Source of the DNA: Lolliginicoccus suaedae
Lineage (GTDB): Bacteria > Actinomycetota > Actinomycetes > Mycobacteriales > Mycobacteriaceae
Assembly: GCF_008312885.1 (NCBI RefSeq)
Contig: NZ_VSSO01000002.1
Location: 235,846 to 299,845 of the forward strand
Length of the DNA stretch: 64,000 bases
Direction of reading: 5' to 3'
Position numbers and translations under genes: made by a program. Shown one piece after another: positions 37,883-45,708 of the stretch (position 1 is its first letter; every line of letters starts with the position of its first letter). The notes under the pieces were generated by a model. That model was not told where the DNA came from and did not search any database. It worked only from the letters and a program-made list of their open reading frames with translations.

Positions 37883-38365
37883 GTGCCGACCGTGCATGGC
37901 AGGATCCGCGAGGTGCTGGATCGTGGCGATCTGGATGTGACGGTGCATGAGCATGCATCGCTGCCAGGCCCGATCCGGAGCCCGCAGGACTTCGCCGATG
38001 CGCTGGGCTATTCGCTGGACCGCATTACCAAGTCGGTGTTCCTGCGCGCGCGCAACGGAGCGTCCCATGCTGTCGCGGTGTGCGCGATGGGGCGCAAGCT
38101 CGACATGGGGCGGGTCGCGGGCCTCGTGGGCACGGGGCGGATGGAGTTGGCGGGAGCGGAGGAGCTCGCGCGCGTGCTGGACTATCCCCGTCACGGGGTA
38201 TCACCACTGGGCGTGCCGTCGCCCGTGATGGTGCTTGTCGACGCTGGGCTGCTCGATCAGCCGACGATCCTGGTTGGCGGGGGAGCGGCGGGCGTCGAGG
38301 TGGAGATCGCGCCGCGGGACCTGGTCGCTGCCGCGGGCGCCGTGGTCGCCGATCTCGCCGTGTAG
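37883..38365 (+). CDS. YbaK/EbsC-type aminoacyl-tRNA deacylase
   Basis: The 160-residue protein has the YbaK fold pattern: TVHEHASLPGPIRSPQDFADALGYSLDRITKSVFLRA, with the conserved Lys in TKSVFL, and HGVSPLGVPSPVMVLVD (quoted in part). This family clears wrongly charged tRNAs (for example Cys-tRNA-Pro). The GTG at 37883 follows GGGAGGAATAG. Its pairing with DUF6875 suggests that the two act together, possibly on a nonstandard aminoacyl substrate; that is inference. Confidence 0.82.
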   Translation: MPTVHGRIREVLDRGDLDVTVHEHASLPGPIRSPQDFADALGYSLDRITKSVFLRARNGASHAVAVCAMGRKLDMGRVAGLVGTGRMELAGAEELARVLDYPRHGVSPLGVPSPVMVLVDAGLLDQPTILVGGGAAGVEVEIAPRDLVAAAGAVVADLAV

Positions 38366-38490
38366 CAGCCGCTCTTGTAGCGCGATAACCGACGTGGAGT
38401 CACCCGCGCCCGGACAAATAAGACATGGTGTCGCAAATCATAATCTTGCAGGCTCCTGAAATATTGCAGTCTGTTGCAAAGTGCTGAAGC

Positions 38491-39159
38491 ATGGAAGCCA
38501 TGCACAACGGACCAAGCCTGCGAGAGCGCAAGAAGGCAGCCACCCGCGCTGCCCTCGCGGCCGCTGCCGTCCGCATCACCCGGGAGCGCGGGGTCGACGC
38601 CGCCACCGCCGAGGCCATCGCCGCGCAAGCCGGAGTATCGGCCCGCACCTTCCACAACTACTTCGCCAGCCGCGAGGACGCGATCGTCCACCACCTCGAG
38701 ACGCTCGTCGACACCCTCCTCGACACCCTCGAGGACATGCCCCGCGAGCTCGACGCCATGACCGCCCTCCGGAAGCTCCTGCTCGATGCGGCCAGCGCTC
38801 GCCAGCACGAGCTCGCTGACCTCGTCGGCGCGCTGCACCTCGTCGAGGCGCATCCGACCGCAGCCTCCTGCAACCAGGCGCTGCTCACCCGGACCATGGA
38901 CCGGGCCGTCCGCATCGTCGCCGACCGGGCCGGGCTCAATGGCGACACCCACATCTACCCGCGCCTCGCCCTCGGCATCGCCAGCGCTGCCTTCAGCGCC
39001 GCGGCCGAGGTCTGGGTGCGCGGATCGCCCAGTGGCCGCACGCTCACCGACCTTGTCGACGAGGCGTTCACGCGCATCTCCGACGGCATGACCGCCCCCA
39101 GGACTGACCAGAACCCACGACCACAGGAGCCCGCATGGCCACCTACCTCTACCGCCTAG
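38491..39159 (+). CDS. TetR-family regulator of the MMPL transporter
   Basis: The 222-residue protein has the TetR helix-turn-helix (IAAQAGVSARTFHNYFASRED) near residues 49-69 after a basic leader. It overlaps the MMPL gene by 25 bases, so the two are cotranscribed and the regulator probably controls the transporter. Upstream DNA contains several TTGCA elements (for example 38446, 38462 and 38473) that may be part of promoter or operator, at low confidence. A second ATG lies three codons on. Confidence 0.87.
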   Translation: MEAMHNGPSLRERKKAATRAALAAAAVRITRERGVDAATAEAIAAQAGVSARTFHNYFASREDAIVHHLETLVDTLLDTLEDMPRELDAMTALRKLLLDAASARQHELADLVGALHLVEAHPTAASCNQALLTRTMDRAVRIVADRAGLNGDTHIYPRLALGIASAAFSAAAEVWVRGSPSGRTLTDLVDEAFTRISDGMTAPRTDQNPRPQEPAWPPTSTA

Positions 39160-41459
39160 GCCGGTTCGCCTACCGGCGCAAAGGCATCGTCCTCGCCTTC
39201 TGGCTCGCGATGCTCGTCCTCGCCGGCAGCGCGGCCGCGGCCTTCTCGGGCCCCACCAAGGACTCCTTCTCCATCCCGGGCACCCCCGCCCAGGAGGCGC
39301 AGGACCTCATGGCCGAGCGGTTCCCCAACGCCGCCGCCGACCCCTTCAACTCGCTCACCGCGCGCTACCTGTTCGTCGCGCCCGACGGCAGCACCCTCGA
39401 CGATCCGGCCATCAGCGCCGCGATCGACGAGACCCTCGCCGCCATCCGTAGTGTCGACCAGGTCAGCGAGAGCGCCACCAGCACCGAGGGCCCCGGCGCG
39501 CTCGCCAGCCCCACCGCCGCGTTCGACGGCATGGTCGACCAGCTCATCGAGCAGGGCACTCCCGAGGACCAGGCCACCGCCAACGCCACTGCCGTCGGCC
39601 CGCTCAGCAGCGACCGCACCGTCGGCTACGTCGACGTCCCCCTCGACGGCGATTTCGGTGACATCACCGAGCAACTCCGCGAGGACCTCAACGCTGCCGC
39701 GGACCCAGCCCGCGATGCCGGTCTCGACGTTCTCGTCGCAGGCTCGGTCATGCAGGATGTGGAGCCACCCGGCGGCGCCGCCGAGCTCGTGGGCCTCGCC
39801 ATCGCCGCTGTCGTGCTCGTCATCACCTTCGGCTCGCTCATCGCCGCCGGCATGCCCCTGATCGCCGCCATCATCGGCGTCGGCATCGGCGTCTCCCTCA
39901 TCACCGCGGCCACTGGATTCATGGACCTCAGCTCCACCGTCTCCACCCTTGCCGTGATGATCGGCCTCGCAGTCGCCATCGACTACTCGCTGTTCATCCT
40001 CTCCCGCTACCGGGCCGAGCTCGCCACCGCGAGCTCCCGCGAGGAAGCAGCCGGGCGAGCCGTTGGCACAGCAGGCTCCGCCGTCGTCTTCGCCGGCCTC
40101 ACCGTCATCATCGCGCTGCTCGCCCTGCGCGTCGTCAACATCCCGTTCCTCACCGACATGGGCCGCGCTGCCGCGCTCACCGTGCTCATCGCGGTGCTCA
40201 TCGCGATCAGCATGCTGCCGGCGATCCTTGGCCTGACGAAGTCCGCGATCTTCAAGGGCCGCATCCCCGGCCTGCGCCAGGTCGACCCCGAGCACCCTGA
40301 TCGCCTCACCAATGGCCGTCGTTGGGCCAACGTGGTCACCCGCATCCCCGCGGTCACCCTCATCGGTGCGATCGTCGTGCTCGGCGTGCTCGCCATCCCG
40401 GCCGCCAAGCTCGAGCTCGCGCTGCCCACCCCGGCCACCGAGCCGCCCGGCACCGTCACCCGCGATGCCTTCGACGTCACCGAGGATGCGTTCGGCCCCG
40501 GCCGCAACGCCCAGCTCATCGTCGTCGCCGACGGGCAATCCCTCGCCGAGGACGAGCGTGCCGATGCCTTTGCCGAGCTCGCCGACCGCATGTACACCTT
40601 CGGTGACGTCGAGAACGCCCAGATCGTCGGCATGAACGAGGCGGGCGACACCGCCCAGATCCTCGTCACCCCCGCCACCGGACCGATCGAGGAGGCCACG
40701 AAGGACCTCGTCAACACGATCCGTGGCGCCGAGGAGCAGGTCCAGGCCGAGACCGGGCTCAGCTACGGCGTGGCCGGGCAGACCGCTATCGAGATCGACG
40801 TCTCCGATCGGCTGCAGGACGCCCTCATCCCGTACCTCGTGGTCGTGGTCGGGCTGGCGTTCCTCCTGCTGATGCTGGTGTTCCGCTCGATCCTCGTGCC
40901 GCTGACCGCCACCCTCGGGTTCCTGCTCAGCGTGGCCGCCACCTTCGGTGCCACCGTGGCGATCTTCCAGCTCGACTGGCTCGGCATCGCCACCAACCCG
41001 CAGCCGATCGTCAGCTTCCTGCCGATCTTCCTCATCGGCGTGGTCTTCGGCCTCGCCATGGACTACCAGGTGTTCCTCGTCAGCCGCATGCGCGAGGCCT
41101 ACGTCCACGGCGAATCCGCGAAGGAAGCGATCGTCAGCGGCTTCTCGCACGGCGCCCGCGTCGTCACCGCCGCAGCGGTCATCATGATGTCGGTGTTCGC
41201 CGCGTTCATCGCCGAGGACATGGCCTTCATCAAGGTGATGGGCTTCGCGCTCGCCGCCGCCATCGTCTTCGACGCCTTCCTCGTCCGCATGGTGCTCATC
41301 CCCTCGGTGATGGCACTGCTTGGCGACAAGGCCTGGTGGCTGCCCGCATGGCTCGACCGCATCCTCCCCAATGTCGATGTCGAGGGCGAGAAGCTCGCCC
41401 AGCACATCGAGGAGCGGGAGCTCGCGGCTAGCGAGCCGGAACCGGCCATCACCCGCTAG
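39135..41459 (+). CDS. MMPL-family RND transporter
   Basis: A 774-residue membrane protein with the two-fold MMPL/RND layout: helix 1 (residues about 14-36), an external domain to about 200, five helices, a second external domain from about 410, and five more helices. The two Asp-Tyr pairs typical of proton-driven MMPL proteins are in LAVAIDYSLFILSRYR and LAMDYQVFLVSRMRE. In mycolic-acid bacteria such proteins export lipids, siderophores or drugs. With no biosynthetic gene beside it and its own TetR regulator, a drug or lipid efflux role is most likely. Confidence 0.9.
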   Translation: MATYLYRLGRFAYRRKGIVLAFWLAMLVLAGSAAAAFSGPTKDSFSIPGTPAQEAQDLMAERFPNAAADPFNSLTARYLFVAPDGSTLDDPAISAAIDETLAAIRSVDQVSESATSTEGPGALASPTAAFDGMVDQLIEQGTPEDQATANATAVGPLSSDRTVGYVDVPLDGDFGDITEQLREDLNAAADPARDAGLDVLVAGSVMQDVEPPGGAAELVGLAIAAVVLVITFGSLIAAGMPLIAAIIGVGIGVSLITAATGFMDLSSTVSTLAVMIGLAVAIDYSLFILSRYRAELATASSREEAAGRAVGTAGSAVVFAGLTVIIALLALRVVNIPFLTDMGRAAALTVLIAVLIAISMLPAILGLTKSAIFKGRIPGLRQVDPEHPDRLTNGRRWANVVTRIPAVTLIGAIVVLGVLAIPAAKLELALPTPATEPPGTVTRDAFDVTEDAFGPGRNAQLIVVADGQSLAEDERADAFAELADRMYTFGDVENAQIVGMNEAGDTAQILVTPATGPIEEATKDLVNTIRGAEEQVQAETGLSYGVAGQTAIEIDVSDRLQDALIPYLVVVVGLAFLLLMLVFRSILVPLTATLGFLLSVAATFGATVAIFQLDWLGIATNPQPIVSFLPIFLIGVVFGLAMDYQVFLVSRMREAYVHGESAKEAIVSGFSHGARVVTAAAVIMMSVFAAFIAEDMAFIKVMGFALAAAIVFDAFLVRMVLIPSVMALLGDKAWWLPAWLDRILPNVDVEGEKLAQHIEERELAASEPEPAITR

Positions 41460-41469
41460 GCGCGCGTCC

Positions 41470-41518
41470 CGGGCCCCGTGGCATCGCACCCCTAACCGGG
41501 GGAGTGCCGCGGGGCCCG
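41470..41518. terminator. GC-rich hairpin after the MMPL gene
   Basis: CGGGCCCCGTGGCA (41470-41483) pairs with TGCCGCGGGGCCCG (41505-41518) with one mismatch. No T-tract follows, so termination is inferred. Confidence 0.5.
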
Positions 41519-41575
41519 TTCGGTTCTCCCGGCCCGTTTTCGCTCGGCGCCGCGCCTCTGGTTGGATGGCTACCC

Positions 41576-42817
41576 GTGCCCCACAACCAGCAGCAACCCT
41601 TCGACGTCCACGCCACCCTCGACGGACGACTCGGCCGCACCGGGACCATCCAAACCCCCCACGGCACCATCGAGACCCCCGCGTTCATCCCCGTGGGAAC
41701 CAAGGCCACCGTCAAGGCGCTCCTGCCCGAAACAGTGCAGAGCCTCGGCGCGCAGGCCGTGCTCGCCAACGCCTACCACCTCTACCTGCAGCCCGGCTCC
41801 GACATCATCGACGAGGCAGGCGGGCTCGGCCGCTTCATGAACTGGCCCGGCCCCACCTTCACCGACAGCGGCGGGTTCCAGGTCCTCTCCATGGGGTCGG
41901 GATTCCGCAAGATCCTCGCCATGGAGCTCGACAAAGCCCGCCCCGAGGACATCCGCGCCCACCAGCGCGACCGCCTCGCCCACGTCGACGATGACGGGGT
42001 GAACTTCAAGTCCCACATCAACGGCTCCAAGCATCGCTTCACTCCCGAGGTGTCGCTGCGCATCCAGCACGAGATCGGCGCCGACATCATGTTCGCCTTC
42101 GACGAGCTCACCACCCTCGTCGACACCCGCGACTACCAGGTCGAATCCGTCGAGCGGACCCGGCTGTGGGCGCAGCGCAGCCTCGATGAGCACGAGCGCC
42201 AGACCGAAGCGCGCACCCACCGCCCCTACCAGTCCCTCTTCGGGGTCGTCCAGGGCGCCCAGTATGAGGACCTGCGCCGGGAAGCAGCCCGCGGCCTCGC
42301 CAAGCTACGCTCCTACGCCGACCGGCCCTTCGACGGGTACGGCATCGGCGGTGCGCTGGAGAAGCACAACCTTGGCACCATCGTCCGCTGGGTCAATGAG
42401 GAGCTCCCCTTCGAGACTCCCAAGCACATGCTGGGCATTAGCGAGCCCGACGACCTCTTCACCGCCATCGAGAACGGTGCCGACACCTTCGACTGCGTCT
42501 CGCCCTCACGCGTCGCCCGCAACGCTGCCATCTACCTGCCCACCGGTCGCGTGAACATGGACAAGGCGCGGTTCAAGCGGGACTTCAACCCCATCGACGA
42601 GACCTGCGACTGCTACACCTGCGGTCATTACACGCGCGCCTACCTGCACCACCTGTACAAGTCGAAGGAATTCCTCGCCTCCACCCTCGCGACCATCCAC
42701 AACGAGCGGTTCATCATCCGGCTCGTCGACCAGATCCGCGACAGCATCAACGGCGGCTACTTCGCCGACCTGCGCGCCGACGTCCTCGGCCGGTACTACG
42801 CGCCGCGCGAGGGGTAG
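41576..42817 (+). CDS. tgt: tRNA-guanine transglycosylase, actinobacterial type
   Basis: Tgt exchanges G34 in tRNAs with GUN anticodons for a deazaguanine base on the way to queuosine. The 413-residue protein keeps the general acid/base and nucleophile regions (DSGGFQV and DTFDCVSPSR), the exchange motif FGVVQGAQYEDLR, and zinc ligands in CDCYTCGHYTRAYLHH. Two pocket sites differ from preQ1-type bacterial Tgt: FDEL in place of FDEC, and GIGGALEKHNL in place of the G-G-L-A-V-G-E loop. The accepted base may therefore be larger than preQ1. The GTG at 41576 is used; no in-frame ATG is closer. yhhQ and gluQ lie downstream on the other strand. Confidence 0.9.
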   Translation: MPHNQQQPFDVHATLDGRLGRTGTIQTPHGTIETPAFIPVGTKATVKALLPETVQSLGAQAVLANAYHLYLQPGSDIIDEAGGLGRFMNWPGPTFTDSGGFQVLSMGSGFRKILAMELDKARPEDIRAHQRDRLAHVDDDGVNFKSHINGSKHRFTPEVSLRIQHEIGADIMFAFDELTTLVDTRDYQVESVERTRLWAQRSLDEHERQTEARTHRPYQSLFGVVQGAQYEDLRREAARGLAKLRSYADRPFDGYGIGGALEKHNLGTIVRWVNEELPFETPKHMLGISEPDDLFTAIENGADTFDCVSPSRVARNAAIYLPTGRVNMDKARFKRDFNPIDETCDCYTCGHYTRAYLHHLYKSKEFLASTLATIHNERFIIRLVDQIRDSINGGYFADLRADVLGRYYAPREG

Positions 42818-42934
42818 GGGCTAGTTGGCGGGGCGTGGTGGCCTGGCCCGGCCGCCGGCAGGTGGCCCGGCCTGGTGAGTTGGCCCGTGGGCGGCGGCCG
42901 ACGGCAGGTGGCCCGTGGCCGGCGGCCCCGGTTG

Positions 42935-42990
42935 TGTGCGGTTTTGCACCCTCGGACGGCCGCGAAAGGGTGCAAAAGGTAACACTTCCG
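42935..42990. repeat. Intergenic palindrome, family B, copy 2
   Basis: TTTTGCACCCT (42942-42952) pairs perfectly with AGGGTGCAAAA (42967-42977). The flanks TGTGCGG before and ACACTTCCG after resemble the family B copy at 11489-11550. It lies between the convergent tgt and nonapeptide-repeat genes. Confidence 0.7.
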
Positions 42991-43050
42991 AGGCTCGGGC
43001 GGGGCCGCGTGCGCGGCAGCGGCCGCACCGCCGAGGGCTAGCAGCCCAAG

Positions 43051-43323
43051 CTAGCGCGGTAGCTGCCGCTGCGGGGCGAGCTGGTTGGCGCGCCATTTCA
43101 GGAACGACCACATCGCGAGGCCCGACAGCACCGACCCCGCCGAGAGGAACGAGCCGACCGACAGGATCGATCCGAACGATGCCGCGGAGCCGATCGATAG
43201 TGCCGAGCCGGTCGATCCGATGGACAGCACCGAGCCAGATGAGGCGATGGAGAGGACGGAGCCGGTCGAGGCGATCGACAGCACCGACCCCGATGAGGCG
43301 ATGGATGCGCGCGATGCCGCCAT
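43051..43323 (-). CDS. Nonapeptide-repeat small protein (90 aa)
   Basis: Residues 11-47 consist of a 9-residue repeat, GSVLSI[AG]S[ST] (glycines at 12, 21, 30 and 39), followed by looser units up to residue 68 (FGSILSVGS, FLSAGSVLSG), and then a tryptophan-containing basic tail (MWSFLKWRANQL). The pattern of alternating small, polar and aliphatic residues could form a beta-solenoid or a membrane-active sheet; I know no assigned function. GGAAGG precedes the ATG. The gene starts 19 bases after yhhQ ends on the same strand, so they may be cotranscribed. The DNA repeats are 27 bp long. Confidence 0.7.
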   Translation of the reverse strand: MAASRASIASSGSVLSIASTGSVLSIASSGSVLSIGSTGSALSIGSAASFGSILSVGSFLSAGSVLSGLAMWSFLKWRANQLAPQRQLPR

Positions 43324-43342
43324 GATGTGCCTTCCTGCGGTG

Positions 43343-44062
43343 CTAGGCCTGTTCAGCAATAGCGTAGGTGGGCTCGCGCTTCTTCACCAGGGCAACCACC
43401 TGGTAGGTGACCGGCAGCAGGATCGCCTCCACCGCGGTCTTGTACACGAATCCGAAGAACAGGTAGTTGAGGAAGTCGTCCATCGTGCTGATGCCGATGG
43501 CCGTCGCGGCGATGGCGCAGAAGATCAGCGTGTCGGTGAACTGCCCGACCACTGAGGAGCCCATCAGGCGTGCCCACAGGTGCCGCTCCTTGGTGCGCTC
43601 CTTGATGCGCACGAGCACGTACGAGTTGAACAACTGCCCGAGCAGGAACGCGGTGAGGCTCGCCACCAGGATCTGCGGATACACGCCGACCACGGCCTCG
43701 AGGGATTCCTGCCCCTCGTAGAAGCTCGCCGGGGGCAGCAGCGTCACGATCCAGAACGACACGGCCGCGAGGATCGCGACGCCGAAGCCGATGAGGATCG
43801 CGCGGCGCGCGGCCTTCAAGCCGTAGACCTCCGCGAGCACATCACCGAGGATGTAGGCGAGCGGGATGAGGAAGAAGCCGCCATCGGTGATGATCGAGAA
43901 GTCGCCCACGATGGGGCCGAACTCGACGCCCTTGGTGGCGGCGATGTTCGCCATGAACAACAGGGACGCGAACACCGCGACGATCGTGGCGTACATTCCG
44001 CTGCTCGCGCGCGCGAAAACGGCGGGGCCAGGCTGGTCGGCGGTCAAGCTGGCGTTGGGCAT
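43343..44062 (-). CDS. yhhQ: Queuosine precursor transporter, VUT/YhhQ family
   Basis: YhhQ imports queuosine precursors (preQ0, preQ1 or queuine, depending on the protein). The 239-residue protein has six to seven membrane segments and the family elements MANIAATKGVEFGP, DGGFFLIPLAYILGDVLAEVYG and SSVVGQFTDTLIFCAIA. The start ATG at 44062 is chosen, in accord with family length. It lies near tgt and gluQ, which supports the salvage role. There is no preQ1-riboswitch-like structure in the 21-bp gap before it. Confidence 0.9.
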   Translation of the reverse strand: MPNASLTADQPGPAVFARASSGMYATIVAVFASLLFMANIAATKGVEFGPIVGDFSIITDGGFFLIPLAYILGDVLAEVYGLKAARRAILIGFGVAILAAVSFWIVTLLPPASFYEGQESLEAVVGVYPQILVASLTAFLLGQLFNSYVLVRIKERTKERHLWARLMGSSVVGQFTDTLIFCAIAATAIGISTMDDFLNYLFFGFVYKTAVEAILLPVTYQVVALVKKREPTYAIAEQA

Positions 44063-44083
44063 CCGGGTATCCAACCACACATC

Positions 44084-44659
44084 TCAGGCCCGGACCACCT
44101 GGGTGCCGTCCGCGATATCGTCATGCCTGCCCTGCCCGCGCGGGCTCCGCGCGATGCTCAGCGCGATGGATGCCACCGCAGCGAGGGTCACTAGCGCCGC
44201 GAGGAATGACACCGCGAGGAAAGGCATCATCACCAGGGATTGGAGGATGTAGAACGAGTTGCGGCGGAAAGCCTCGTTGCGCGTGGGGAACTCGCCAGTA
44301 GGGCCGTACACGCGCAGCCGCATGAGGCGCTTGCCGAACGTCTGCCCCGTCTCGGACTCGAGGATCACCGAGTACGCGATCAGGGTGATGCCATAGATCA
44401 GCGCGCCGAGGAATCCGCCGAACGCGCCCAGGCCCTCGCCGAGAACCCGGTATATGAACACAGCGGGGATGCCGACGATCAATCCGTCGATGACGCGGGC
44501 GATCGCGCGCGGCGCTAGCTCGGCAGGCTCATGCCCGGAAGGCAGGTACGAGGCGTCGGCGCCGTACGCGGCGCGCGGATCGAAGGCACGCGGATTGTGC
44601 CTCTCGTTCGCCGGGGACTGGCGGCCATCGCGGCGTGGTTTTTTCTTCCCTTGGCTCAT
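44084..44659 (-). CDS. RDD-family membrane protein
   Basis: A 191-residue protein with a polar, proline-rich N-terminal 50 residues, then an RDD domain: ARAIARVIDGLIVGIP (with R and D in the first helix), two more helices, and the motif GKRLMRLRVYG. RDD proteins are a broad family of uncertain function, some linked to sodium/proton exchange. It ends 21 bp before yhhQ starts and may be the first gene of that operon. Confidence 0.8.
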   Translation of the reverse strand: MSQGKKKPRRDGRQSPANERHNPRAFDPRAAYGADASYLPSGHEPAELAPRAIARVIDGLIVGIPAVFIYRVLGEGLGAFGGFLGALIYGITLIAYSVILESETGQTFGKRLMRLRVYGPTGEFPTRNEAFRRNSFYILQSLVMMPFLAVSFLAALVTLAAVASIALSIARSPRGQGRHDDIADGTQVVRA

Positions 44660-44763
44660 CGGCTCGATCCTGGCTCATCGCGGCGTGGCGGTTGCTTCGT
44701 GACGAGACAACAGTACGGCACACCCCGCGCACCCTGCATGTTCGCTGCTCGCGCGGCGCGCGG

Positions 44764-45681
44764 TCAGGGGGTCGGGCCGGGCACGAATACCCACGGCTCG
44801 TGGGGGAGGAGCGTGGCATCGAAGCCGCCGAGCAGGTCCTGCGGGGTGCTCTCCTCCTTGTTGCTCAGCCCTAGCGATCGGGCCAGCAGCCCCACGATCC
44901 GGGCGGGGCGGGCGTCGATCTCGCGCATGGTCACCGCTCCATCGCGTTTGGCCAGGCGCTTGCCGCTGGGACCGAGGACGAGGGGCACATGCGCGTACCG
45001 CGGCGGCTCGTGGCCGAGCAGGGACGCGAGATACGCCTGGCGCGGCGCGGAGCTGAGCAGATCATCACCGCGGACCACTTGGTCCACGCCGGTGGCGAGA
45101 TCATCGACCACGCACACGAAGTTGTAGGCGAACGTGCCGTCGCCGCGCTGGAGCACGAAGTCATCGACCACGCCGGTGTAGCGGCCATGCAGCGCATCTG
45201 TGACCGTGCAATGCGTGGCGCTGGTTCGCAGCCGCACGGCAGGGGGCCGACCGGTCGCCCGGCGCTCGGCGCGCTGCTGCTCGGTCAGATCGCGGCACGT
45301 TCCCGGATACGAGCCCGGTGGCGCGTGCGGGGCGGAAGCCGCGGCGTGGATCTCGCGGCGCGTGCAGAAGCACTCGAACGTCAGGCCCGCGTCCCGCAGC
45401 TTGCCCAGCTCGGCCCAGTACGTCTCCTGTCGGTCCGATTGATAGAGCACCGGCCCGTCCCAGTCGATGCCGAGCGCTGCGAGGTCGGCGAGCTGCCGCT
45501 GCGCCGATGCGGGATCCACCCGGTCATCGAGGTCCTCCATGCGCATCAGGAACGCGCGATCGCTCGACCGGGCGAACAACCATGCCAGCAGCGCCGTCCG
45601 GAGGTTGCCGAGGTGCAGGTCCCCCGTGGGGCTCGGCGCGTACCGCCCGGCCCCGGTCGCGGGAACGAGCGGGATCAACAC
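44764..45681 (-). CDS. gluQ: Glutamyl-Q tRNA(Asp) synthetase
   Basis: GluQRS attaches glutamate to the cyclopentenediol of queuosine at position 34 of tRNA-Asp. The 305-residue protein resembles the catalytic domain of glutamyl-tRNA synthetase without the anticodon-binding domain: YAPSPTGDLHLGNLRTALLAW holds the HIGH-type motif (HLGN), GKRLAKRDGAV the KMSKS-type motif. Zinc ligands are visible as C-x-C (CFCTRREI) and Y-x3-C (SYPGTC). The start at 45681 is a GTG followed directly by TTG; either is possible. It supports that tRNAs here carry a queuosine-type base, as do tgt and yhhQ nearby. Confidence 0.92.
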   Translation of the reverse strand: MLIPLVPATGAGRYAPSPTGDLHLGNLRTALLAWLFARSSDRAFLMRMEDLDDRVDPASAQRQLADLAALGIDWDGPVLYQSDRQETYWAELGKLRDAGLTFECFCTRREIHAAASAPHAPPGSYPGTCRDLTEQQRAERRATGRPPAVRLRTSATHCTVTDALHGRYTGVVDDFVLQRGDGTFAYNFVCVVDDLATGVDQVVRGDDLLSSAPRQAYLASLLGHEPPRYAHVPLVLGPSGKRLAKRDGAVTMREIDARPARIVGLLARSLGLSNKEESTPQDLLGGFDATLLPHEPWVFVPGPTP

Positions 45682-45708
45682 CTAGCCGATGCTACCGGCG
45701 CGGACCGC

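Noticed and set aside
39156-41489. A 777-codon open frame on the minus strand opposite the MMPL transporter
   Set aside because: Its translation is composed of Asp, Gly, Glu, His and Arg runs without any domain, as expected from the antisense of a high-GC gene; the plus-strand gene has clear MMPL motifs.
44063-44083. preQ1 riboswitch in front of yhhQ
   Set aside because: Only 21 bases separate the RDD gene from yhhQ, and no preQ1-type hairpin or pseudoknot is visible there or before the RDD gene.
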